A program made the position numbers and the translations under genes. The notes beneath the pieces are model-generated. The model did not search any database and was not told the origin of the DNA. It worked only from the letters and a program-made list of their open reading frames with translations. A DNA stretch of 33,335 nucleotides, taken from assembly GCA_030141605.1 (NCBI GenBank), contig JAQGDQ010002444.1, positions 1 through 33,335 on the forward strand, given 5' to 3'. Positions within the stretch are counted from its first letter, which is position 1, and the number at the start of each line of letters is the position of its first letter. The DNA is from Tubiluchus corallicola (Eukaryota; Priapulida; Priapulimorpha; Priapulimorphida; Tubiluchidae). Of the stretch, positions 1 to 8,749 are shown one piece after another.

Positions 1-90
1 TATATAAAATTGTATCTATATGTTATTATTACCAATAAAAAGAAGTTAGTATTTTCTGTTTAGAAAATGTTTTATTAAAAATAAAAATTT

Positions 91-440
91 TTAAAATCCT
101 ACCTTATAGTTTACAAAAATATTATGATTATATACACTTTTTATGAGATTACTTTCCCCCCATTTTACATATATGTTTCTTACAATTAGTGCTAAACTAT
201 TAATAACACCTTTATTTTACTTTACCCCAATACCTTAAATCCACAGCGTCTTCAATATTTTAAAGTTTTGTTTCACTACAAATTTTATTTTTATTCCATT
301 TTTATTCAATATTTTACTTAATTTATTCAATCTGTCATTATAATTATTTTTTAAAAATTACCTATTGTTCTTTTTTTAAGCAAATTATATCCAAAGGTAT
401 AATTATTTTTTATTGTGTAAAAGTATATAAAAGTCAATTT
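91..440 (-). pseudogene. Decayed, unrecognised coding remnant
   Basis: Read on the minus strand, this stretch gives several protein-like segments in different frames that follow one another. A C-terminal piece ends at the TAA at 91-93 (it contains LIVRNIYVKWGE). Upstream of it is a piece with IEDAVDLRYWGKVK, then a lysine- and asparagine-rich piece with NDRLNKLSKILNKNGIK. They are separated by a stop and by frame changes, as in a gene broken by small indels. I do not recognise the family. No intact start or ribosome site is visible. AT-rich DNA can give such readings by chance, so confidence is modest. Confidence 0.35.
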
Positions 441-718
441 TTAATTAATTAGTAATATCATTTATTCTATAAATTATATATATTTTGATGACCTAGTTAT
501 TATACTGCACATAATTTTATAAAAACAAGATGTTTATAAAAGTCAACTTGAAAGTAAAGTTTAACTTCAAATACCATAAAAAATACAAACTGAATAGATT
601 GATAGAATAAAAGGATTAAAATAGGAGATGCGTACTTTATTTAAAGATAATTAAAAATTTGTCATGTAATATTTTTTTATTAATTATTAAAATAATATAT
701 GCTAGATCTATATAAATG
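441..718. other. Gene-free AT-rich stretch
   Basis: Very AT-rich DNA with no supported gene. The 12-mer TATAAAAGTCAA occurs near 426 and again near 535. A short start with a Shine-Dalgarno-like AGGAG near 625 runs only a few codons before a stop. I see no RNA gene or terminator here. Confidence 0.5.
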
Positions 719-727
719 TGATATAAT
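719..727 (+). promoter_or_regulatory. Extended -10 promoter element of tsaD
   Basis: TGATATAAT fits the extended -10 form TGnTATAAT exactly and lies 35 nt before the tsaD start. No good -35 hexamer is visible, which is usual for extended -10 promoters. It would drive the tsaD-yueI-like-murA-rlmB cluster. Confidence 0.6.
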
Positions 728-761
728 ATCGTGAGTTTATTAATTATACTAGGAGTTATAA

Positions 762-1781
762 ATGGTTATATTAGGAATAGAGACATCATGTGATGAAACG
801 AGTGTTGGAATAATTGAAAATAAAAAAATACTATCTAATAAAATTTTATCCCAAATAGAAATACATAAAAGATATGGTGGAGTTGTCCCAGAGCTAGCTT
901 CAAGACATCATATAAAAAATATATCTTATATATTTCAAGAGGCTCTAGATGAAGCAAATAAAAAGATTGAAGATATTGATTATTTTGCTGTAACCTATGC
1001 CCCTGGATTAATAGGAGCTTTATTAGTTGGAGTTTCCTTTGTAAAAGGATTAGGATATGCTAGTAATATCCCAGTTATACCTGTACATCATTTAAAGGCA
1101 CACATTTATAGCAATTTTTTATGCTATGATGTTGAACTACCTGCAGTGTCTCTGATAGTTTCAGGCGGTCATACCAGTATAGTACATATTGATAAAAATC
1201 ATAACTTTTTAAATTTAGGAGAAACCCTTGATGATGCAATAGGAGAAGTATATGATAAGATTGCTAGAAAGCTTGGTTTATCATATCCTGGTGGTCCTGA
1301 AATTGATAGATTATCTAAAAAAGGAAGGTTTATTGATTTAAACATTCCAACTCCTAAAGTAGGAGAATATAACTTTAGTTTTTCAGGAATAAAAACATAT
1401 GTAAATAATTATATAAATAATTGTAAAATGAAAAATGAAGAAATAAATATATCAGGTGTAGCTTATGAGTTTCAAAATAAAGTAGTCTCCATATTGTGTG
1501 ATAAAGTTATAAAAGCTGCTAAAGAAAAAAATGTAAAAAACATATTGTTAGCTGGTGGGGTAGCAGCAAATAGTTTACTTAGAGAAAGTATTATTGTAAG
1601 AGGGAAAAAGGAAAATATGAAAACATATTTTCCACCATTAGAGTTATGTACTGATAACGGAGTAATGATAGCTTCTGCTGCTTACTATAAGCTAAAAAAA
1701 GCAGGAAATGATATAGAAAAAGTAAAAGGAAGATTAGATTTAAATGCTATAGCGTCTTTAAGCATAGAAGATGATGTCTAA
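762..1781 (+). CDS. tsaD: tRNA N6-threonylcarbamoyladenosine transferase subunit TsaD
   Basis: TsaD transfers the threonylcarbamoyl group from TsaC-made threonylcarbamoyl-AMP to A37 of ANN-decoding tRNAs, working with TsaB and TsaE in the cytoplasm. The 339-aa length is normal. Visible family features are the N-terminal GIETSCDETSVGI phosphate-binding segment, the metal-binding HHLKAH motif near residue 110, SGGHTS near 133, YPGGPEID near 175, and a C-terminal AGGVAANS followed by CTDNGVMIA. AGGAG at 751-755 supports the ATG start. It is the first gene of a forward cluster, with 20 nt before the next start. tsaB and tsaE are not in this window. Identification is firm. Confidence 0.97.
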   Translation: MVILGIETSCDETSVGIIENKKILSNKILSQIEIHKRYGGVVPELASRHHIKNISYIFQEALDEANKKIEDIDYFAVTYAPGLIGALLVGVSFVKGLGYASNIPVIPVHHLKAHIYSNFLCYDVELPAVSLIVSGGHTSIVHIDKNHNFLNLGETLDDAIGEVYDKIARKLGLSYPGGPEIDRLSKKGRFIDLNIPTPKVGEYNFSFSGIKTYVNNYINNCKMKNEEINISGVAYEFQNKVVSILCDKVIKAAKEKNVKNILLAGGVAANSLLRESIIVRGKKENMKTYFPPLELCTDNGVMIASAAYYKLKKAGNDIEKVKGRLDLNAIASLSIEDDV

Positions 1782-1801
1782 AGATTAATACAGGAGAAAA
1801 G

Positions 1802-2383
1802 ATGGAAACAGTGAAATTTAATGATTTATTAGATGAAAAAGAAAAAAGGCAAAAAAAATTTTTATTGACGCAATATGAAAAGTCACAATATTTAGGTGAG
1901 TATAAAGAAAATGTTATTAAGGCGTTAAAAAAAGATCAAATAATAGAGGATGATGTGTATCAAGAAGTTATTAATTTACTAAATGATAATAGGGTTAAAA
2001 TGTTAAAATTTAGTAGAAGCCTACCTTTAGATAAAATAAAACCTTACATTAATGCTTCTGAAAAAAAAGGAATAAGATATCAGCTTGTAGATGGAATTGT
2101 ATACGAAGCTAGTAATATAGGATTAGTTGTTGTCTCTAAAGAGCCTTTAGAAAATGAAAACGAAGATTTAATTATTAGAGATATGGATAAAGACTTTATA
2201 GATACAGGTCTAGGTGAACACTTCAGTAAAAATAAAGGTAAAAAAATATGTAAAAAATGTTATGCAAAGTTACTTAATAAATTACCAAAATATAAAGAAG
2301 ATTTTAAAAAAATTGAAGTATTTGATAGGATAATAGGGATTAAGTGTCCAATATGCGAAACTTCTAGAAAGGGGAAAAATTGA
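1802..2383 (+). CDS. YueI-like (DUF1694) protein with C-terminal zinc-ribbon-like tail
   Basis: A 193-aa protein of unknown function. Residues 30-135 resemble the YueI/DUF1694 family: [13 protein letters not shown] near 30, VKMLKF near 65, and a later segment ending VVVSKEPL. The family is cytosolic and uncharacterised, with no agreed activity. The last 50 residues carry two CxxC pairs, C150/C153 and C182/C185, spaced as in a zinc ribbon. I do not associate that tail with the Bacillus protein. AGGAG lies 8-12 nt before the ATG. The TGA stop shares a base with the murA ATG, so translation of the two is probably coupled. Family membership is judged from remembered pattern only. Confidence 0.7.
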   Translation: METVKFNDLLDEKEKRQKKFLLTQYEKSQYLGEYKENVIKALKKDQIIEDDVYQEVINLLNDNRVKMLKFSRSLPLDKIKPYINASEKKGIRYQLVDGIVYEASNIGLVVVSKEPLENENEDLIIRDMDKDFIDTGLGEHFSKNKGKKICKKCYAKLLNKLPKYKEDFKKIEVFDRIIGIKCPICETSRKGKN

Positions 2384-3648
2384 TGTTAGATGCTTTTAAA
2401 ATAATTGGAGGAAATAAGATTGAAGGAATTATTAATGTAAATGGATCTAAAAATGCTTCCTTACCTATATTTAGTGCTACACTTATTGCAGAGGGAGAGT
2501 ATATAATAGATAATGTTCCTGACCTAAGAGATATTAGAACATTTATGGAGCTATTAAGGAACTTAGGGCTCTTAGTTGAAAAAATTGATAAAAATACATA
2601 TAAAATTATTAATAATGGAATAACTAATTATGAAGCCCCATATGAATTGGTAAAAAAAATGAGAGCATCATTTTTAGTTATGGGAGCAATGTTAGCTTAT
2701 GGAAATAAAGCAAAAGTATCGCTTCCTGGAGGGTGTGCAATTGGCACAAGACCTGTTGATCTTCATTTGAAAGGATTTGAAGCATTAGGAGTATCAATAG
2801 ATATAGAACACGGAAATGTTGAAGGGAAAGCAAATGAACTTCTGGGGAATAATATTACTTTTGACTTTCCTAGTGTGGGGGCTACTGAAAATGTAGTTAT
2901 GGCTGCTGTAAAAGCTAAAGGTACCACTATAATAGATAATGCAGCTAAAGAACCTGAAATAGATGACTTATGCTTATTTTTGAATAAAATGGGGGCTAAA
3001 ATATCTGGAATAGGAACTAGCAAATTAAAAATAGAAGGAGTAGAGAAGTTGCATAGTTGTAACTACACAATTATGCCAGATAGAATAGAAAGTGGGACTT
3101 ATATTATAGCATCTGTAATGTTTGATGGGAAGATAAAAATAAAGGGAGCAGTGTTAGAGCACCTTCAAAGTTTAGTGGACAAGCTAGAAGAAATGGGAGT
3201 TAAGGTGTATGAAAATAATGGTGTAGTGTTTGTTGAGTCAAAGCTTAAAGATTTACATGGTATTAAAGTTCAAACAATGCCATACCCAGGTTTTCCAACT
3301 GATCTTCAATCACAAATGATGACACTTCTTGCGACAGTAAATGATGTTAGTGAGATAAAAGAAACTATATTTGAAAATAGATTTATGCATGTTCCAGAGC
3401 TAAATAGAATGGGAACCAATATAGATGTTGAAGGGAATATAGCTGTTGTAAAAGGAGGGGCTAAATATAGTGGAGCTAAAGTTATGGCAAGCGATCTTAG
3501 AGCAGGAGCTAGTCTTATTTTAGCTGCTTTAAAAGGTGAGGGAGAAAGTATTATTAGTAGAATTTATCATGTAGATAGAGGGTATGAAAAACTTGAAGAC
3601 AAGCTTATAAAATTAGGAGCAGAAATAAAACGAATAAAAGTGGAATAA
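2383..3648 (+). CDS. murA: UDP-N-acetylglucosamine 1-carboxyvinyltransferase MurA
   Basis: MurA adds enolpyruvate from phosphoenolpyruvate to UDP-GlcNAc, the first committed step of peptidoglycan synthesis, in the cytosol. The protein has the normal length of 421 aa, with the substrate-binding K23-N24 pair in NGSKNAS and the loop [11 protein letters not shown] carrying C118. That is the residue fosfomycin alkylates, so by this residue alone the enzyme should be fosfomycin-sensitive. Further family marks are [10 protein letters not shown] and the C-terminal DLRAGASL. I choose the ATG at 2383, which overlaps the previous TGA as TGATG, over the TTG one codon earlier. AAGGGG lies upstream. Confident call. 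Confidence 0.96.
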   Translation: MLDAFKIIGGNKIEGIINVNGSKNASLPIFSATLIAEGEYIIDNVPDLRDIRTFMELLRNLGLLVEKIDKNTYKIINNGITNYEAPYELVKKMRASFLVMGAMLAYGNKAKVSLPGGCAIGTRPVDLHLKGFEALGVSIDIEHGNVEGKANELLGNNITFDFPSVGATENVVMAAVKAKGTTIIDNAAKEPEIDDLCLFLNKMGAKISGIGTSKLKIEGVEKLHSCNYTIMPDRIESGTYIIASVMFDGKIKIKGAVLEHLQSLVDKLEEMGVKVYENNGVVFVESKLKDLHGIKVQTMPYPGFPTDLQSQMMTLLATVNDVSEIKETIFENRFMHVPELNRMGTNIDVEGNIAVVKGGAKYSGAKVMASDLRAGASLILAALKGEGESIISRIYHVDRGYEKLEDKLIKLGAEIKRIKVE

Positions 3649-3666
3649 AAATGGAGAAAACTAATA

Positions 3667-4371
3667 GTGAAAAAATTAATAGGAATAAATCCTGTAAAAG
3701 AAGCTTTAAAAAAGGGGAAAAAAATAGAAAAAATAGAGTTCTATTTAGGGCCTACTAAAGACTGTGAAATAGAAAAGTTAGCTTTAGATAAAGGGATAAA
3801 AGTAGAGTACAAAAAGAGTAAAGAAAAAAACAGCCAAGGAGTAGTTGCTTACATAAAGAATGAAAACTATATATATTATAAAAATCCGAGTGAAACACTT
3901 GAAAGCTTATCACTTAAGAAAGAAGATATTGTTCTTATTTTAGACCAAGTACAAGATCCAAGAAATTTTGGTGCTCTAATAAGAAGCGCAGAAATATTTG
4001 GAGTTTCTACAATTATAATTAGTAATAAGCATAGTGTAAAAATAAATGAAACAGTAATTAAGACTTCTACTGGAGCTATTGAATATGTTAATATAGTTAA
4101 AGTTAATAATTTATCTGACTATATTGAAAATTTAAAAAAAATAGACTACTGGATATATGGGGCTGAAGCAAATAGTGATATTTTCTTTAATGAAGAAAAA
4201 TATCCTAAGAAAGTTGCTCTTGTGTTAGGAAGCGAAGGTAGTGGAATTCGTAAAAAAGTAAAGAAACACTGTGATTTTCTTATAAAAATACATCAAAAAG
4301 GACATATTAATTCATTAAATGTCTCTGTTGCAGGTGGGATAATATTGAGTGAAATGTCAAAAGGTATTTAA
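3667..4371 (+). CDS. rlmB: SpoU/TrmH-family 2'-O-ribose methyltransferase, RlmB-like
   Basis: Predicted SAM-dependent rRNA methyltransferase of the SPOUT knot class. The best-known member, RlmB, methylates G2251 of 23S rRNA. The 234-aa protein has a short N-terminal substrate-binding domain (GINPVKEALKKG) and the three SPOUT motifs: QDPRNFGALIRSAEIFG near 98, LVLGSEGSGIRKKV near 180, and INSLNVSVAGGIILSE near 215. The start is GTG at 3667, with GGAG about 11 nt upstream. The ATG at 3650 is out of frame. It follows murA by 18 nt. The exact target nucleotide cannot be told from sequence, and TrmH-like tRNA activity is the alternative. Confidence 0.88.
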   Translation: MKKLIGINPVKEALKKGKKIEKIEFYLGPTKDCEIEKLALDKGIKVEYKKSKEKNSQGVVAYIKNENYIYYKNPSETLESLSLKKEDIVLILDQVQDPRNFGALIRSAEIFGVSTIIISNKHSVKINETVIKTSTGAIEYVNIVKVNNLSDYIENLKKIDYWIYGAEANSDIFFNEEKYPKKVALVLGSEGSGIRKKVKKHCDFLIKIHQKGHINSLNVSVAGGIILSEMSKGI

Positions 4372-4425
4372 TAAAATATAGAATATTATACTAACGATGT
4401 AAAAAATATAATTTTTTGGTGTGTT

Positions 4426-4522
4426 TGGCGGAAGCATGTGGGAATCGAACCCACCTGTGAGGGTTTAATCTCACAGCACGGTTTTGAAGACCGGCAGGAA
4501 CACCAGTTACCTAACTGCTTCC
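4426..4522 (-). tRNA. selC: tRNA-Sec (anticodon TCA)
   Basis: Selenocysteine tRNA of 97 nt including an encoded CCA. The reverse strand shows a GGAAGCA/TGCTTCC acceptor stem with discriminator G, a six-pair D stem with a short TGGT loop and one bulged T, the anticodon loop CTTCAAA with TCA, a seven-pair variable arm (CTGTGAG/CTCACAG), and a GTGGG/CCCAC T stem around TTCGATT. The long variable arm, the long D stem and the UCA anticodon together identify it. The eighth acceptor pair would be G-A and the top anticodon-stem pair C-T, both imperfect. It implies SelA, SelB, SelD and selenoproteins elsewhere in the genome. Confidence 0.95.
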
Positions 4523-4531
4523 ATGAAATTA

Positions 4532-4559
4532 ATTATATCATATATTTTATAATTTTCAA
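4532..4559 (-). promoter_or_regulatory. selC promoter
   Basis: On the minus strand TTGAAA (4559-4554), a 16-nt spacer and TATAAT (4537-4532), with TG in the extended position. The -10 box ends 10 nt before the tRNA 5' end, as expected for a tRNA promoter. Confidence 0.75.
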
Positions 4560-4854
4560 CTGTAAAGTGTTTTAACTGCATGTTTAAAATAAGCAGCAAT
4601 AAAGGTAATAGCATAAACCTTAAAGAATAGCGTCTAAAAAATAAATATACTTATACTTTGATTAAAATCCTTACATGCATAAAATTTAAAGGCAAAGACT
4701 AATTAAGAATTTAATTGTAATGTGTTATGCTAGTAAAAGTAAAAGAGTTACGCTAGTAATAGTAATGATAACTTTCTAATAAAAAACAAAGCAGAGAGTA
4801 AACTACCTAAAAAAATATTTAGCAATGATATGAAACTTAAAAAGTAAAGTTTAG
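4560..4854. other. Intergenic stretch without a recognised gene
   Basis: Roughly 300 nt of AT-rich DNA between the tRNA-Sec promoter and the terminator at 4855. It contains a short imperfect direct repeat around GCTAGTAA (4728-4763). I see no open frame with a ribosome site and no RNA fold I could name. Confidence 0.5.
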
Positions 4855-4881
4855 AAAAAGGTGATCTAAAAATCCCTTTTT
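4855..4881 (-). terminator. Probably bidirectional intrinsic terminator
   Basis: AAAAAGG(T)GAT pairs with ATCCCTTTTT around a CTAAAA loop, with one bulged T. Both sides carry T-rich tails on their own strand: CTTTTTTTA on the plus strand and TTTTTCTA on the minus strand. It lies just past the minus-strand lipoprotein gene, which it most plausibly serves. Confidence 0.7.
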
Positions 4882-4917
4882 CTTTTTTTATATTAAGAAA
4901 CTAAGATACTTGTATTA

Positions 4918-5148
4918 TTATTTATGGTTTTTTTCATATAGTTCCCACTCTTCAATAACAGTTCCATCTGGTAAGTGGCATACTCCATATTGGCCATTTT
5001 TATCATTAACTATTTTTAAGTTTCCTCCAAGTTCTTCAGTACAATAAAGAGATGCTGGGTTTGCCATATTAAGCTCATTATCATTTTCTTTTGTGCACTT
5101 ACAGCTAATTAACAAAATTGATAAAATAAAAAGAAAAATAAGTTTCAT
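4918..5148 (-). CDS. Small DUF333-type lipoprotein
   Basis: A 76-aa predicted lipoprotein. Residues 1-15 are hydrophobic and end in LLIS-C, so Cys16 should be lipidated and the mature protein membrane-anchored. The mature part carries the DUF333 pattern: NPASLYCTEELGG, then NGQYGVCHLPDG and EEWELY, with a conserved Cys in each of the first two blocks. Some members are annotated as putative hemolysins, but no activity is established, and I would not infer one. The Shine-Dalgarno AAGGAGG lies 5 nt before the ATG. It is a single-gene unit with its own promoter and terminator, divergent from the moxR operon. Confidence 0.8.
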   Translation of the reverse strand: MKLIFLFILSILLISCKCTKENDNELNMANPASLYCTEELGGNLKIVNDKNGQYGVCHLPDGTVIEEWELYEKNHK

Positions 5149-5187
5149 AAGGGCCTCCTTAGTATAAAATTAAGTAGTACACTTATT

Positions 5188-5196
5188 AGTATATCA
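5188..5196 (-). promoter_or_regulatory. Extended -10 element of the DUF333 lipoprotein gene
   Basis: The minus strand reads TGATATACT, matching TGnTATAAT at all but one base. It predicts a short leader of about 30 nt before the ATG at 5148. No clear -35 box is seen. Confidence 0.45.
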
Positions 5197-5292
5197 AAAA
5201 AGTAATTATTATAAAAGGTTTTTATGTATCACCAATCTATAAAAAAATCTTTTAAGTGCTTTTAAAATACGGTTTTATTTTATTTGAAAATT

Positions 5293-5301
5293 TGATATAA
5301 T
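5293..5301 (+). promoter_or_regulatory. Extended -10 promoter element of the moxR-bat operon
   Basis: TGATATAAT is an exact TGnTATAAT, 32 nt before the moxR ATG. The -35 region (TTTTAT near 5273) is weak. It is likely the main promoter for the eight-gene run to 15705, because gaps inside the run are short and no terminator is seen before 15719. Confidence 0.6.
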
Positions 5302-5333
5302 TTATCTATATAAAGTTACAAGTAGGAGGAAAA

Positions 5334-6284
5334 ATGCTAGAAGAAAGGATAAAAAAAGAGTATGAAAATGTATTAGATATAAAAAAAGAGATACACAAAA
5401 ACATAGTTGGTCAAGATCAACTAATTAATAAATTGTTAATAGGCATATTTTTAGGATCTCATCTTTTAATTGAGGGAGTACCTGGTCTTGGAAAATCATT
5501 TATGGTTAATACTGTAGCAGATATTTTGGACTTATCTTTTAAAAGAATACAGTTTACTCCTGATTTATTGCCATCAGATATTACAGGTACAGAAATATAT
5601 ATAGAAAAACAAAGTAATTTCCAAATAAAAAAAGGTCCTATTTTTTCAAATATAATATTAGCAGATGAAATAAATAGAGCTCCAGCAAAAGTACAATCAG
5701 CTCTCCTAGAAGCGATGCAAGAAAAACAAATAACAATTGCAGATGAAACATATATATTAGAAGAACCATTTCTAGTTTTGGCAACTCAAAATCCTTTAGA
5801 GCAAGATGGTACCTACCCACTTCCAGAAGCTCAGCAAGATAGATTTTTAATGAAGCTAAAAATTACATATCCAAAGTTAGATGATGAAAAAGAAATTCTT
5901 AGAAGATTTACAGAAAATACAAAACTAGAGGTAGTTGAAAATATTTTAAATAAAGATAAGTTAATGGAATATAGAGAAATAATAAAAGAAATTTATATTG
6001 ATGAGAGACTAAAGGACTATATAATAGATATTATTTTTAAAACAAGAGAAAATAATCCATACATTGAATATGGAGCTTCTCCAAGAGCGACTATAGCTGC
6101 AGTTTTAGTTGCTAAAGGGAAAGCCTTTATTCAAGGAAGAAGCTATGTTATTCCAGATGACATTAAAACTACTATTTATGATGTTTTAAGGCATAGAATA
6201 GGTCTTACATTTGAAGCAGAGGCAGAAGACTTAAGGGTAGAGGATGTAATTAGAAATATAATAAAAGAAATAGAGATAAAATAA
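5334..6284 (+). CDS. MoxR-type AAA+ ATPase
   Basis: MoxR ATPases are AAA+ chaperone-like proteins that work with von Willebrand A (VWA) proteins encoded beside them, thought to help mature metal-ion-bound VWA partners. The 316-aa protein has Walker A GVPGLGKS (48-55), Walker B ILADE (108-112), a sensor-like LATQNPLEQ, and PLPEAQQDRFL, all typical. AGGAGG lies just before the ATG. It heads the operon, immediately before a DUF58 gene and two VWA genes, the classical moxR-bat arrangement. The cytosolic location and partnership with BatA/BatB are inferred from context. Family assignment is firm. Confidence 0.95.
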   Translation: MLEERIKKEYENVLDIKKEIHKNIVGQDQLINKLLIGIFLGSHLLIEGVPGLGKSFMVNTVADILDLSFKRIQFTPDLLPSDITGTEIYIEKQSNFQIKKGPIFSNIILADEINRAPAKVQSALLEAMQEKQITIADETYILEEPFLVLATQNPLEQDGTYPLPEAQQDRFLMKLKITYPKLDDEKEILRRFTENTKLEVVENILNKDKLMEYREIIKEIYIDERLKDYIIDIIFKTRENNPYIEYGASPRATIAAVLVAKGKAFIQGRSYVIPDDIKTTIYDVLRHRIGLTFEAEAEDLRVEDVIRNIIKEIEIK

Positions 6285-6302
6285 TTGTGTTGAGGTGATA
6301 CT

Positions 6303-7109
6303 TTGAAAAACTTACAAGAATTGATAAAAAAAGTAAGAAAAATTGAGATAAAATCTAAACACATTTCAGATGAAATTTTTTCAGGAGGATACCATTCTAG
6401 GTTTAAAGGAAATGGTCTTGAGTTTAGCAATATAAGAGAATATGTCTTTGGAGACTCTACAAAATATATTGACTGGAAAGTAAGTGCTAGGCAAAGGAAA
6501 ACATATATAAAGGAATTTCAAGAAGAAAGAGAGCTAAGTTTTTATCTTTTAGTGGACTTCTCAAGCTCTATGATTGTAAATAGAGACTTTATTAGTGAAT
6601 TATGTGCATGCTTGGCTTTTTCTGCATCTAATAATAATGATAAAGTAGGTGCTATATTTTTTACAAATGAAGTTGAAAAACATATTAATTTAAAAAAAGG
6701 AAAGAAGCATGTATTATCACTACTGGAAAATTTATTAGATTTTGAACCACAAAACATAGAAACTGATATTGAAAACGTTCTTAATTACTTTAATAAAGTC
6801 CAAAAAAAAAGAAGTATCGTTTTTTTAGTATCTGATTTTTATGATGAAAATAATTTTTCAAAATCATTAAAGTTTTTAAACAAAAAACATAAAATAATCC
6901 CAATAAAAATAAATAATAATCTATTAGAAAAATTGCCAAATAATGTTATTTTAAATATTATAGATGCAGAAAAAAAAAGAAATTTCTCCTTTAAAAATAA
7001 AAAAACTATAGATATTTCAGATGAAATTTTTTCTAAAAATATGATTACTCTAGACCCTAGTAAGGACTATATAAAGCCATTAGCAAAATTTTTTAAAAGG
7101 AAACTATAA
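6303..7109 (+). CDS. DUF58 (VWA-like) protein of the bat operon
   Basis: A 268-aa DUF58 protein, the usual second gene of moxR-bat operons. Residues 25-60 hold the family signature: SGGYHSRFKGNGLEF, then REYVFGDSTKYIDWKVSAR. A VWA-like D-x-S-x-S metal site follows as D85-F-S-S-S. There is no signal peptide or clear TM segment, so it is probably cytosolic. The start is TTG at 6303, preceded by GAGGTGA at optimal spacing. No ATG gives a better start. Its molecular function is unknown, and it is proposed to be a MoxR partner. Family assignment is clear. Confidence 0.9.
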   Translation: MKNLQELIKKVRKIEIKSKHISDEIFSGGYHSRFKGNGLEFSNIREYVFGDSTKYIDWKVSARQRKTYIKEFQEERELSFYLLVDFSSSMIVNRDFISELCACLAFSASNNNDKVGAIFFTNEVEKHINLKKGKKHVLSLLENLLDFEPQNIETDIENVLNYFNKVQKKRSIVFLVSDFYDENNFSKSLKFLNKKHKIIPIKINNNLLEKLPNNVILNIIDAEKKRNFSFKNKKTIDISDEIFSKNMITLDPSKDYIKPLAKFFKRKL

Positions 7110-7112
7110 TTC

Positions 7113-7769
7113 ATGAAAGAATATTATATTGGTGATAAAATAACTATTGAAGTTAAGAATACAACTGAAAAAATAATAAAAGATGCTTTAAAAGACTATA
7201 CCATTGAAAAAATTACAGAAAAAGAAGACATTTTTATTGTAACTTTTAGTTCATATAAACTAGGTATTAATAATATAGACATTGGAAACGATAGTATTAT
7301 TTTTAAAGTAAAGACATCACTAAATAATGAGACAAATTTTATTGAAAGCACAGATAAGGGAAAAAATCTTAGAGTCGAAGAAATATCATATTTTATCACT
7401 ATTTTATTTTATATATTAGCAGCTGCTATAGTATTTAGCATTATTTATTTAGTAGTAAAAAAATACTCAAATAAAAGATATAATCCCTATAAGTTATACT
7501 GTAATTCATATAAAAACTCTATAAAAAATTATGATATTGGCCTTTTAAGCTACTCATTTAGAAAATATATAGATTCGAAATATAATTCTTATTTCTTATC
7601 AGGTGAATATCAAGAGGAATTTGTTTCAAATAATGCAATAGATGTACTAAAAAAAATAGATATAATAAAATTCTCTAATGAAGTCATTGAAAAGAAAACA
7701 TTTGAAAATTATGCAAAGCAACTAAAATCATTTGTAGATCAACTTGAAAAAGGTGGAAAAAATGTATAA
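7113..7769 (+). CDS. Single-TM protein between DUF58 and BatA
   Basis: A 218-aa protein I cannot assign to a named family. Residues 1-85 look like a beta-rich domain without a signal peptide. Residues 91-115 form one hydrophobic TM helix. The remaining 100 residues are basic and helical, predicted cytosolic. A small membrane protein at this place is common in bat operons (DUF4381-like by layout), but I cannot confirm homology. It starts 3 nt after the DUF58 gene, with no strong ribosome site, suggesting translational coupling. It overlaps the start of batA by 8 nt. A role in the Bat complex is inferred only from position. Confidence 0.7.
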   Translation: MKEYYIGDKITIEVKNTTEKIIKDALKDYTIEKITEKEDIFIVTFSSYKLGINNIDIGNDSIIFKVKTSLNNETNFIESTDKGKNLRVEEISYFITILFYILAAAIVFSIIYLVVKKYSNKRYNPYKLYCNSYKNSIKNYDIGLLSYSFRKYIDSKYNSYFLSGEYQEEFVSNNAIDVLKKIDIIKFSNEVIEKKTFENYAKQLKSFVDQLEKGGKNV

Positions 7770-8706
7770 ATTTCAAAATCCATACTACCTGATATTTATT
7801 CCAATAATTTTTTTTATAATATTTTTTATTAAGGAAAATAGAATAGCTTTTCCAAATGTAAAAGTATTAAAGGACAAAAATATAAAAATGGACTTTAGGC
7901 AGTATTTAATGAAAATAATTTTATTTTTAGGAATATCAACATTAGTAATTGCACTTGCTAGGCCGCAAAAAAGTTTAAATAATAGTATTATTGAAAAAGA
8001 TGTTATAGATATAGTATTGTTACTAGATACATCACAAAGCATGGATTATAATGATTTTAAGCCTAGTAGATTTGAAGTAGCAAAAAGTGTTTTAGATAAA
8101 TTTGTAAGCTTAAGAAAAGGTGATAGAATAGCTTATGTTATCTTCTCAGGAGAATCATATACGAAAATTCCTCTAACTTTTGACCATAAAGTTGTTAGTG
8201 ATAGTATAAAGCTCACATCTTTAAAAGATATAAAAACTGATGGAACTGCAATTGGTACAGGATTAGGAGTTGGAATAAATAGACTAAAAGATAGTGATGC
8301 TAAGTCTAAAGTTATTATATTAGTAACAGATGGTGAAAATAACAGAGGTGAGATCTCACCTATAAATGCAGCTAAAATTGCAAAAGATTTAGATATAAAG
8401 ATATACACTATAGGAGTAGGGGCAAAGGAAATATTTTTTGGACTACAGCTAGACATAAATAATCATTTAGATGAAGATCTTCTAATAGAAATTGCAAAAA
8501 TAACAAATGGAAAATACTTCAGAGCAACTGATAATAATACTCTTAATAATATATTTAGAGAAATTGATTCATTAGAGAAAGTATCAATTGAAGTAAAAAA
8601 TATTAATGATACAACAGAGTATTATCAAATATTTATGAAACTAGGGGTTACTCTTATGGTTATATCATTAATATTAAAATACCTTATATGGATAACAATA
8701 CCTTAA
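7762..8706 (+). CDS. batA: BatA, VWA-domain membrane protein
   Basis: BatA-type protein of 314 aa. TM helices lie at about 7-23 and 50-67, followed by a VWA domain whose MIDAS metal site reads D89-T-S-Q-S93, with a later LVTDGENN segment, and a final TM helix near 293-312. The domain would face the periplasm. Bat genes were named for Bacteroides aerotolerance, where losing them weakens oxygen and stress resistance, but the mechanism is unknown. I choose ATG 7762, which has AAGGTGG upstream, over an in-frame TTG at 7744 that lies deeper in the previous gene. Confidence 0.9.
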   Translation: MYKFQNPYYLIFIPIIFFIIFFIKENRIAFPNVKVLKDKNIKMDFRQYLMKIILFLGISTLVIALARPQKSLNNSIIEKDVIDIVLLLDTSQSMDYNDFKPSRFEVAKSVLDKFVSLRKGDRIAYVIFSGESYTKIPLTFDHKVVSDSIKLTSLKDIKTDGTAIGTGLGVGINRLKDSDAKSKVIILVTDGENNRGEISPINAAKIAKDLDIKIYTIGVGAKEIFFGLQLDINNHLDEDLLIEIAKITNGKYFRATDNNTLNNIFREIDSLEKVSIEVKNINDTTEYYQIFMKLGVTLMVISLILKYLIWITIP

Positions 8707-8749
8707 GATATAATTTGATTTAAAATTATTAAATAAGCTAGGAGTATTT

